Origin: Trissonchulus latispiculum
Taxonomy: Eukaryota; Nematoda; Enoplea; Enoplida; Ironidae
Direction of reading: 5' to 3'
DNA: 64,000 nucleotides
NCBI GenBank assembly: GCA_030248195.1
Contig: JASAND010005608.1
Span: 59,877-123,876 of the forward strand
Shown here: positions 35,994-45,015 of the stretch, in pieces
How positions within the stretch are numbered: the stretch's first letter is position 1
How the letters are laid out: each line of letters begins with the position of its first letter
Program-made: the position numbers and the translations under genes
The notes under the pieces: generated by a model
Told to the model about the DNA's origin: nothing
Database searches by the model: none
The model's input: only the letters and a program-made list of their open reading frames with translations

Positions 35994-36485
35994 CGGTAAC
36001 GGAAGAAAGGTGAACGTTGTTTTGGGTATTCACGTTTTGGACTGATATTTTATTCACTAAATTTAGCGAAATGTCGCTAGCTTTGCGCAGTTCGCGGAGT
36101 TTGCGAACTTCGCAAAAAATTAACTTTGTTTTGGGCTATATGTAGTAGATGAAATGTGAATTTACACATGAAAGAAAATGCATTGAAAAACTGGTAACCT
36201 CTCTCTAAACTCACCATTAAAATAGGATAGCTTTCTGACAAAGCATATATGCCTAAACTATGTTTGGCTCGGCCCAAAAATCTCAAGTACTCCGCACTGC
36301 ACCAAATAAGAATAGGACTAACTGCGTATTAACAGAACACTAGTCCAATTTTTAATAGGAAACAAGTATATACGTATTAGTCCTCAACTAAACATAATTT
36401 GGTTTGGGCCAAGCCAAGGATAACCAACTCAAGATACCCAAGAAAATCAATAAAAAGCCCCGTAGAAAATCCGTAGCACACCTAC

Positions 36486-36603
36486 CAATCATTTGTTGCA
36501 CACCCGGCATAGGACGATGTAGCTTCATTTTGCACACCAGCAGACCGCTGTCAGTGAAGGTGCAATCCAGCCAGGTACGAAACAAGTTCTGCTCACGACC
36601 ACA
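36486..36603 (-). CDS. Gene B, internal exon
   Basis: The acceptor TTGTAG precedes 36603 and the donor GTAGGT follows 36486. The 39 codons start in phase 0 and leave one base. The product reads CGREQNLFRTWLDCTFTDSG then LLVCKMKLHRPMPGVQQMI. The alternating hydrophobic pattern suggests a compact domain, not identified. Confidence 0.75.
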
Positions 36604-36864
36604 CTACAACAAAGAAAAGCAACGTTGTTTTCAAAGAAAGCTAACCCCAAACTTTCAGATTTCCATTAACTCGTTAAATGGAACAATGCTTTAGACGAAT
36701 ACACGGAAGTTTAAAAATGAGCTGGAACAACCATGTTTTTTTACAAAACTGGAATGTTGAGTCGGTCGCATCCCCCCCTTCTAATTCAACAAAATTAAAT
36801 TGGTCAAGGGAAACTCCCCCTGTCAAAATCCTGGATACTCTACTGCATGTACAGTCATCCATAC

Positions 36865-36977
36865 CTCGGCTAAAGAAAGAAAATGTATAGGTAACAGTTT
36901 TCCATCAGCATCTGTCAAAGGAAGATAGACGTATTTGGAGGAGAACTGATTCAGATCACGTACACTGGCTGACGCTC
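36865..36977 (-). CDS. Gene B, internal exon
   Basis: The acceptor TTTTAG precedes 36977 and the donor GTATGG follows 36865. It enters with two bases and leaves in phase 0. The product reads ASASVRDLNQFSSKYVYLPL then TDADGKLLPIHFLSLAE. Confidence 0.75.
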
Positions 36978-37040
36978 CTAAAATATAGAAAAACGCAATC
37001 ATGACACAAAATATCAACTTTTAATTAAAATAAGGAATAC

Positions 37041-37175
37041 CAGTTAAAGCCAGGTAGGAGCTCAGAAATTCAGTTCTCTCTGAGCGAGAGCGCTCACAGA
37101 GTCTGCTGGCTCTGTCCTGAGTCGGACTAGACTTTTGCGTTAGTGACACAGGCAGGCGTTTTTCATTAGAAAGTT
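37041..37175 (-). CDS. Gene B, first visible exon
   Basis: The donor GTATTC follows G at 37041. The acceptor is probably CATAAAG before 37175, because the frame is closed by TAA a little further upstream. The product includes KRLPVSLTQKSSPTQDRASR then LCERSRSERTEFLSSYLALT. It needs an upstream exon ending in phase 1. The last TTBK exon at 39,325 would leave phase 2, so the two groups cannot join directly. Gene B is either a separate gene or is linked through an unseen exon. Confidence 0.6.
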
Positions 37176-37499
37176 CTTTATGGAAAACCAGTTAAGGAGA
37201 GGAATAACTCCACAACTAAAGGGTTAGTAGCTCATGCAAGCGCAGGACCTATGCGGAACAACATTTAGCCAAATAGTCAAACGAACGAAACCAGACTTTG
37301 GCCCCCCGCCAAAAATTTTTTCCGGCTCTGGGAGGCATAAAAACAAGCCTATCGGCTTATTTTTGTCACGTACTCCAAGAATATATATGGTTTTCATAGG
37401 CAAAAATTTTTCTATCTGTAGTTATTAAAGTTACAAAACCCCCTTACCAGACGTCAAAGCGGAGAACCGGAAAAAACATCTCTCGTAAGCGATTTGTGG

Positions 37500-37674
37500 C
37501 GCAACTTTTTAACGGAAAGTGGTACGGGGATGAAACTTGGCGAATATACTAAACTCGACGCGTACAATTTTTTGCGCACATAATCTGCAGGATCTGCGCA
37601 GGAATCTGCGCAGCTTCTGCGCAGAATTGTTTTACACGGTCATTCGACCATTTTCACTCATATTACAAGAATAA
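37500..37674. repeat. GCGCAG-rich dispersed repeat, copy 1
   Basis: GCGCAACTTTTTAACGGAAA, ATACTAAACTCGA, and clustered CTGCGCAG motifs are shared with 38975-39128 and 50510-50703. The palindromic element at 37675 begins where the other copies continue to a hairpin end, so it seems to have inserted here. Confidence 0.8.
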
Positions 37675-38368
37675 AAATGCTCCGGTGGAGCATGAAAAAT
37701 ACAATATGGGTGACATTAGTTTTTAAGCGGACAGAGGACTAGGTTTTAAAACGTTAATATGGGAGGGGCAGGTTGTAAATGCCAGGAGGACTAGGTTAAA
37801 AGCGCACTAATATGGACCAGCTTCGCTGAACAACCCATATTCGCGAAAACTGTCCAGAGTTTCTATCGGCTGGTGCTTGCTGTTGCTATTGGCAGTTCTT
37901 CGGAAAATTGAAAAATTTGTCAGCATGGCCTGAAAGTATATGTGTTCGTGCTCCTTATTATACAACTTAATAATACACGTACATAATGTCAACTACTTTT
38001 CACATCAACTTAATAAAAGATTCTGCGCTGACAGTGCAGAAAAAACACCTTGAGCTCCTTTCTACCAGAACTGCATTGTTTATTTGGAATAAGCTTTAAT
38101 ATTTCAAAATCGTCCTGCTTGCTTTGAAAGCTGAAGAATGTAGATCTTATCTTACTCGTATGTCATGTGGAGTGGAGCATGAGTGACCGCGAATATGGGT
38201 TGTTCAGCGAAGCTGGTCCATATTAGTGCGCTTTTAACCTAGTCCTCCTGGCATTTACAACCTGCCCCTCCCATATTAACGTTTTAAAACCTAGTCCTCT
38301 GTCCGCTTAAAACCTAATGTCACCCATATTGTATTTTTCATGCTCCACCGGAGCATTTTTATTCTTGT
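37675..38368. mobile_element. Palindromic element P1, intact copy (694 bp)
   Basis: Ends ACAAGAATAAAAATGCTCC and GGAGCATTTTTATTCTTGT are inverse. The inverted arms extend about 170-180 bp (37675-37844 and 38189-38368). Within them lie GGAGCATGAAAAATAC, CCAGGAGGACTAGGTT and GACCAGCTTCGCTGAACAAC. The middle 340 bp are unique. No ORF. A second copy lies at 51491-53542. Confidence 0.9.
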
Positions 38369-38399
38369 CCTATTTCATTTTTAAGGTTCTCAGTAAAAA

Positions 38400-38974
38400 G
38401 CAGAAACGTTAAAGCTGTGTGCAAGAAACTTTAAAAATTCCGCCAATCATTAATAATCGTCAACCGAAAGTACAGAACAAAGAAGCTTGAAAAGTTCCAA
38501 TTTCTTCCTTTTTCTCTATTTTGACAGAAATATCCAGTACCCATGGCTGCAATAGTTTTAGTTACTGTATATAGCATTCTACTGCAGCGCAACCAAATGC
38601 AAACTTTACTGTCAGTGAAGGAAACTCATAAAACACAATTTACAATGCTCTTCCGTACTTGTATACACAATTTCGGACGATTGCAACTTACCTGTAGCCA
38701 GTTGTAGGCCGTGCTGTAATTCAGCAGCACTCTACTGCAGCGCAACCAGATGCAAACGTTACTGTCGGTGAAGAAAACTCATACGGCACGATTTGCATAG
38801 CTCTGCCGCACGTGTGTCCAAAATTTCGGACGACTGCAACTCATCTGTAGCTAGTTACAGGCCGTGCTGTACTTCAGCAGCACTCTACTGCAGCGCAACC
38901 AGATGCAAACTTTACTGCCAGTGAGGGAAACTCATACGGCACGATTTGCAATTCTCTGCCGCACTTGTATGCAA
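38400..38974. repeat. ~153-bp tandem repeat, block 1
   Basis: Units contain CTACTGCAGCGCAACCA, GAAACTCATA, ATTTCGGACGATTGCAACTT and GGCCGTGCTGT. Successive CTACTGCAG anchors fall near 38580, 38733 and 38887. The same units follow the second P1 copy at 53.7-54.4 kb. Confidence 0.88.
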
Positions 38975-39128
38975 AATTTCATACTAAACTCGATGTGCTC
39001 TACAATTTGCGCATGAAATCTGCGCAGGATATGCGCAGGATTTTGCGCAGCTTCTGCGCAGCTTATTTTACACTGTCTCCAGCCACTTTTCACACATATT
39101 ATAGGGGTCGCCGCCGCGACCCCTGAAG
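38975..39128. repeat. GCGCAG-rich repeat, copy 2, ending in a GC hairpin
   Basis: It contains ACTAAACTCGATGTGCTCTA and repeated TGCGCAG, and ends with the hairpin AGGGGTCGCCGCCGCGACCCCT preceded by CACACATATTAT. The copy at 50510-50703 ends the same way. Confidence 0.85.
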
Positions 39129-39296
39129 TTAAGAACAGATCAACTTAATGAATTAATGGTTGACACACAAACAAATGATAATATTCGACAGTAGCTAGCT
39201 TCTAATTTATTATTAACAAGGTTATACCTGGAGTACAAGATATAAGAGTGTACCACTAGGATACAAGGATACGCTAAACTCCAACTCTAAAAAGTT

Positions 39297-39638
39297 TTAG
39301 CAAACATCAAAGCGGCCGACAAACCTGAAAGTTTTAGACTTAGTCGTCCGGTCCGTATGATCGTCGGCCGTATCCACATAGTTGGCCGACCGGCCGAACA
39401 CTTTCTTGGGGGTGGGCGGAGCCGCAGGCGGACCACCCGCACCCCCACTTGAACTAGAACCACCGCCTCCTGGGGGAGCCGGGCCCCCGGCGTTCCCATT
39501 CACCCCATTTCTGGCCGACGCATTGTCCACGGACGTTTCCACACGTAAATGCTTGAAGAGATCACGCTTAGCCTGTGCCACCAAACCCCCGCCTCCGCCA
39601 CCGCTACCGCCGCCAGGAGCACCCGTTCCTTCGTTTTC
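39297..39638 (-). CDS. TTBK: TTBK gene, exon 7 (last visible; possibly terminal)
   Basis: The acceptor TTTTCAG precedes 39638 in phase 0. The exon encodes a Gly-rich opening, then LVAQAKRDLFKHLRVETS and a Gly/Pro/Ser low-complexity region, then KKVFGRSANYVDTADD. It either reads on to TAA at 39299-39297 or uses a donor GTTTGT after 39325 (phase 2). GC content is high for the window. This is post-kinase, presumably disordered tail sequence as in other TTBK proteins. Confidence 0.8.
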   Translation of the reverse strand, partial: ENEGTGAPGGGSGGGGGGLVAQAKRDLFKHLRVETSVDNASARNGVNGNAGGPAPPGGGGSSSSGGAGGPPAAPPTPKKVFGRSANYVDTADDHTDRTTKSKTFRFVGRFDVC

Positions 39639-40142
39639 CTGAAAATAATAACCAGGATAGAAAAAAATTGCGTACAGATTTCGAATCAGCGTAATATTGT
39701 GAGCATAACTTTACGGACCTGCAACTACTTTATTTGACACAGTGGGGAGGTCAAGGGAGCCGCCCCCCGGGGAAAATCAATCAAATCGACATCTTCACAA
39801 TGGTGTTCCCAGGCATCCGCCTGGTCAACAGCGCTAAATGGTTTCTATTTGTGTGGGGCATGACAGCTCCTTCCACCCCTTTCTGTTTTTATCCTCAGTC
39901 ATGTCGGACCTGGATATCTCCTGTCCGCAAATTATACTGCCGAGTTAGTGGAGCACTGGAATATTGCCCCACTCGGGCTTCTCTTTGTGGCCTGCCTAGC
40001 TAAGACGTGTGCTAAGCGTGTGGAGGCTTCCAAAGAAGAAGAAAAAGAAGTTGACACCGAAACTAACTTTTAAAAATATGGCTAAGATATGGCTGCATTA
40101 GCATTACAATAACTTGAAGCCCCAACACAGACCATGACTTAC

Positions 40143-40212
40143 CCCACCAGCTTGAGCAATTCGAGCGTTGACTTGATTGATAGCCTGCAAATTTACTGGA
40201 CCACTCTTTGGC
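40143..40212 (-). CDS. TTBK: TTBK gene, exon 6
   Basis: The acceptor TTTTTAG and donor GTAAGT flank 70 nt that enter with one base and leave in phase 0. The product is PKSGPVNLQAINQVNARIAQ then AGG. The phases match both neighbours. Confidence 0.85.
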
Positions 40213-40748
40213 CTAAAAATAGACCACAAAGTGTAAATAAATGACCCTCCCAAAAAAACCTCCGCGCGACTTCCACAAGCCGAGTTTGCAACTTTTCGTA
40301 CCAAATTTTCGGAAAAATTCGCTCTGATTGCCAAATTTTCAACCATTTTTCGGCTTCGAAGGATAGTATTACTCAACTTCTGTAATGAATACTAGAAAAT
40401 AGGGCAACTTTGAGCAAGCGTTTAGTAAAATTTTGCTCCCACCCAAGTCCTTGTTTCTTGGGCTTTTATTGCAACACCAGCCCCCCCTACACTACAAGCA
40501 AAAATCATTGGATTAAGCAGAGTAATTTAAGAAACATCTCCAAGCTATACACAAATACGTACATAATTACACATTACAAATGTATATCTGAACGTACATC
40601 AGCTTTAACGCTATTAGAGCAAAATCTAAGCAAAATCGTTACAATTTTTCTTTCCCTAAAACTTTCTCTCCTCAGCAGAATGCTTATAAAACTAATGACC
40701 GGACCAGAATTAAGGTTATCGTTCGTCCACTAACAACAGGAAACCAAC

Positions 40749-40886
40749 CTAAGAAAATCAGGCCGTTTAAATTTCGGTTTCTGAATCCCGCCAGGACTCG
40801 GTGGCTCATTGGATGCCGCATTTCCGGCCTGGCGTTTTCTGTCCTCATACTCTTCCATTTCTGGCTGAGTAGTTTCTTTTCCTTCA
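40749..40886 (-). CDS. TTBK: TTBK gene, exon 5
   Basis: The acceptor TTTTTTTCAG precedes 40886 and the donor GTTGGT follows 40749. It encodes EGKETTQPEMEEYEDRKRQA followed by a Pro-rich KPKFKRPDFLR end. It is charged and probably disordered. Confidence 0.88.
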
Positions 40887-41313
40887 CTGAAAAAAAGAAA
40901 AAAGCTTGAAAAACTAAGATTTACACAATTATTAAAGTGTTTAAGCACAGTTTCACAGTAAAGATGGCTGCATATTGTTGTTCATAGGTCAGGTTTTGAT
41001 TTATGTTGCGGGATGATTTGTTTTTCTTGATACGGGAGATGCTAAATTTGACATCTCGCTTGGCAAGAAAAAGGGAAATCATCCACAGAGATGAAAAGAT
41101 GCCACAAAAACATACGATCAAAACTTTTTTCGACACTTTTACTAAGCTCTAATCCTAAAATCTTTCATTCCAATATCAAGAGTACATAATAGATAAGAGT
41201 ATGTCACTTTCCACAGACACGAATTGGCTCATCACAACAGAAATTGAAACGTGAAAAATGAAACGACAACAACTTAGCCCACAAACTGGACAGAGCTGAG
41301 ATGACAGACTGAC

Positions 41314-41502
41314 CCCTTTTCATGCTGAGCAGGATTGGTGGAAGACTTGGTCCGAGCGGCACCAGTGGCAGAGGTACGAGATCGACTCAGATTTTCCCAG
41401 CCCAGATCCCAGTCGAAGGGATCGTCCATCTGGATCCCATGACTCAGCATGATATCCGTCAGGCACTTCGCCAGCAGGGAATAGTCTGGCTTATCATGAT
41501 AT
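41314..41502 (-). CDS. TTBK: TTBK gene, exon 4 (end of kinase domain)
   Basis: The acceptor CTTTAG precedes 41502 and the donor GTCAGT follows 41314. The product starts YHDKPDYSLLAKCLTDIM and contains DDPFDWDLGWEN. This matches the C-terminal edge of TTBK kinases, where a KPDY block is followed by an FDWE-like motif. The remainder is Ser/Thr-rich linker. Confidence 0.92.
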
Positions 41503-41572
41503 CTAAAGTATGAAAAAGTAACAATAGAAAAACTAAGACACGAGAAAAGTTAGTAGAGGGAGCTGGCTTTTT

Positions 41573-41845
41573 TCTACAGGGGGGGGGGGGTTGCCCCCCC
41601 CAGAAATCCGTCCCCCCCAGACTTGGGTCCCCAGTCTTCGCCGGATTTTTACCTATTTTTAAGCATTTTTTAGCTATTTTAAGCTTAAATTTAAGTTAAA
41701 AATAGTCAATTTTTTAGCTCAGCAGCAAAAAATAGCAATGTTTAGACATTTTTCTAAAAAATTTTCTTCCCCCCCCCCAAAAATTTGAGCCCCCCCCCAG
41801 ACCTGGGGGGGATCCCCCAGAAATTTTTGCCTAGGAAAAACCCAG
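41573..41845. mobile_element. Poly-G/poly-C inverted-repeat element, copy 1 (in TTBK intron)
   Basis: Ends CTGGCTTTTTTCTAC and CCTAGGAAAAACCCAG are near-inverse and bound poly-G, then CCCCCCCAGAAATCC blocks. A shared core follows (GGATTTTTACC, AGCTATTTTAAGCTTAAAT, CTCAGCAGCAAAAAATAGC). It matches 54419-54808. Confidence 0.85.
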
Positions 41846-42395
41846 GGGAGCAAGCCCCTTATATTAAAAACGCCAACAATTTTATACTCTGGATTTTAGT
41901 TCTTTATTTCAAAGAACATGGAATAAGACTCCAACGGTCAAAAGCTTTTCTGGGAATGAGCTAGGTTTTCCACTTTTTCGAGTTTTCTTTTTCAACAGAA
42001 CGAAAAGTTTGCCTCCAAGAAATAAACGAAGAGTGTAAAAGTAATTATTTCACGAAAACAGACTGCATTAATTTTAACCACTCAGTCTGGAAAATTTTTG
42101 GTGAGTCTCCCTCCAATCCAATCGATAGTTTACTTTATCTACTTCCGCAAACTGAGTACTAAAAAGTTTTGCAATACGGTGTCCTCTAGCTAAATCAGTA
42201 AAAAATTCAGAGAAAAGGCCCAGAAAATGTTTTATAACGGTTCAGATACCTACCAAGAAGGTTCAAAACCTTGGAACTTTTTATGGAGAAAAGGCTAAAA
42301 TATGTCATGGGGACGTAGAAAATGGAAAGCTCCTCCATTCCACCCTTCCCCCCCCACGGTCCAGTAAAAATAAGCCATAACTTTAGCACATCTAC

Positions 42396-42589
42396 CTCAG
42401 TTGTTCCAAGTGATCCAGAAAGAGGGACAACTGATTAGGCAACCCGTCCAGAAGGCGCTGAGCCGTCACCTCAGCCTTCAGCTTCCCCACCTCGTCCTTG
42501 TCTTTGATCTTTCGCCAAGGCAAGGAGCCCTGGAGAAATTCCACAACCATGTAGAACATGGACCACAGGTCATCATGGCGGCCCATCTC
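42396..42589 (-). CDS. TTBK: TTBK gene, exon 3 (kinase C-lobe)
   Basis: The acceptor TGTTTCAG precedes 42589 and the donor GTAGAT follows 42396. EMGRHDDLWSMFYMVVEFLQ then GSLPWRKIKDKDEVG is a hallmark C-lobe segment of tau-tubulin kinases. Phase 0 in, phase 2 out. Confidence 0.95.
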
Positions 42590-42764
42590 CTGAAACAATA
42601 AAAACGAACTGAAAAATGATGCTCAAAACAAATGGAGCGTGCACTGAGCAGATAAACAAACAACGAACCAAAATCAAAATCTAGGCAACAAATTAACTAT
42701 TAACTACTCGAAAGCACTTTATTGCACAGACAGATTGGATACGCAAAAGGGGAAGCCCTGCCTA

Positions 42765-43114
42765 ACAGGGGCGGATCCAGGGATTCGAAGGCAGGTAAAG
42801 GTAAAGGTTTACCCCAGGAGATATCTCCGTCCTGCCACAGGACATGGGGTGCCGGTGCTCATCCCCGGATTCTCAGCCGTAGAGCCAGGAGTGTCACCTC
42901 AAATGATGACTGCATCCGTGGAAGGGGGGCGGCCATTCTACACAGACTCCTGTTTCCTTCCCACCGTAGTGGTACCATTTACCGACAAGTTAAGGACGGA
43001 TAGCTGGGTTGCCTAGAGTCGGAAAAACGTTGTGGCCTCCGGGGCCTCTGGGGGTCGAACCACCGACCGTAAGATCAGAAGTTCTTACCAACGTCTCAGG
43101 CCAATCGGCCATCC
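42765..43114 (-). repeat. tRNA-derived SINE
   Basis: Read on the minus strand the element opens GGATGGCCGATTGGCCTGAG, with an A-box-like TGGCCGATTGGCC (43112-43100). About 40 bases later comes a B-box GGTTCGACCCC (43061-43051). A 280-bp unrelated body follows, ending in CCTTTACCTTTACC and GCCTTCGAATCCCTGG. The layout is that of a pol III SINE. It sits in the intron between TTBK exons 2 and 3 in the sense orientation. I cannot name the parent tRNA. Confidence 0.7.
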
Positions 43115-43659
43115 AGACTCAATTTATTCGAAGGTAAAAAGAAAAATTGAAATAAGAAAGAAATCAAAAAATTTGGCTTATCGGCGGCGCTAATTTTAAG
43201 AGGTATATTCATTAGATTTATGAAAAAGATGCTTGAAATGTATATATCTGGTTTTTGGAGAAAATTTCTATTTTTGTCTATGTAATCTTCCTAGAACTTT
43301 TCCCAGTTCTTCCAAATGAAAAGTAAAGATCTGAAGACCGATTTTATTGCAGAAGCAAAAAAAATTTTCAGTTTGTGGAGGGGGCTCAGTGGGCAAACCG
43401 GCACCCCGGTAGGCAAACATATTATTAAATATTCATGGCTATTTTGACCAATATAAATATGAAAATTCTGACTGAAATTTGCCTTTACCTGAAGGCAGAC
43501 ATCCCATCATTGATGGGGGTACATGGAGTCGCCTCCACTCATATAAAATTGGCAAAAAATAATCCACAAAAAAATAATCTAACTACAAACATCCTTATCG
43601 AATTCTGCCATTCTCTGACTCACTACGCCATGTCTATACATGCCATGCCATGTTTTTTA

Positions 43660-43890
<231 letters not shown>

Positions 43891-43909
43891 TCATAAAACC
43901 TTAAACTAA

Positions 43910-44065
43910 ACCTTTTCGTAAAAATAGCTATTTTTATCTTAAATCCTGCCATTTTAGAGAACTTTTTGCCTTTCTACGTGTAAAATACGCCAATTATTAG
44001 CTCACTTTTTGCAAAAAATCTTCCCCTCCCCTCCCCCGGAAAAACCCTAAAAATACCCTGATATA
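43910..44065. repeat. Short C-rich dispersed repeat (related to 32.5 kb)
   Basis: It shares the order TTCGTAAAAAT, TAAATCC, CTACGTGTAAAATACGCC and a CCCCGG end with 32505-32665. It lies between TTBK exons 1 and 2, ending about 10 bp from the exon 1 donor. Confidence 0.65.
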
Positions 44066-44074
44066 TGAACGTAC

Positions 44075-44865
<791 letters not shown>

Positions 44866-45015
44866 TTATTTAGGGGGGGGTGGGGGGGTTAGCTTCCCAC
44901 TTTTCGGTTCCCTCTTCCACTTTTCGGAGCCCCCCCCCCCACTTTTCGGTTCCCCCTTCCGATTTTCGGAGCCTCCCCCCACTTTTCGGCAAGTCCCCAC
45001 CCACTTTTTTGGGGG
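44866..45015. repeat. CCCACTTTTCGG repeat block
   Basis: Five near-copies of CCCCACTTTTCGG(TTCCC/AGCC) follow a G-rich leader. Related motifs lie at 7.1 and 24.2 kb. Confidence 0.8.

Larger units (their letters stand above)
34744..36054 (+). mobile_element. Deleted Penelope-like element with inverted terminal repeats
   Basis: 34744-34914 and 35887-36054 are ~170-bp inverted copies. They contain CAAAACGTGAATACCCAAAA and TTCAGGAAATGGGAAGGTCG and the hammerhead-like cores annotated separately. Between them lies the C-terminal part of a Penelope-type protein. Penelope-like elements are known to carry LTR-like repeats in direct or inverted orientation and hammerhead motifs, which fits. The reverse transcriptase domain is missing, so this copy is an internal deletion derivative. 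It lies in an intron of gene B on the opposite strand. Confidence 0.8.
34521..36137. mobile_element. Outer foldback structure enclosing the Penelope-like element
   Basis: The left flank 34521-34600 (AGCTCAAAACAAAGTTAGAG, GCGACATTTCGCTAAATTT) is the inverse of 36055-36137. Both arms are rich in GCGAAGTTCGC, which is itself partly palindromic. Either an older foldback element received the Penelope-like insertion, or these are outer parts of its terminal repeats. The left side has about 140 bp (34601-34743) with no counterpart on the right. Confidence 0.65.

Noticed and set aside
37041..39297. Direct splicing of the TTBK exon at 39,325 to the gene B exon at 37,175
   Set aside because: Phases disagree (2 versus 1) and no linking exon was found among the repeats between them.
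43051..43114. A functional tRNA gene
   Set aside because: The A and B boxes are present, but the arms do not form a clean cloverleaf with paired acceptor ends, and a SINE body follows.
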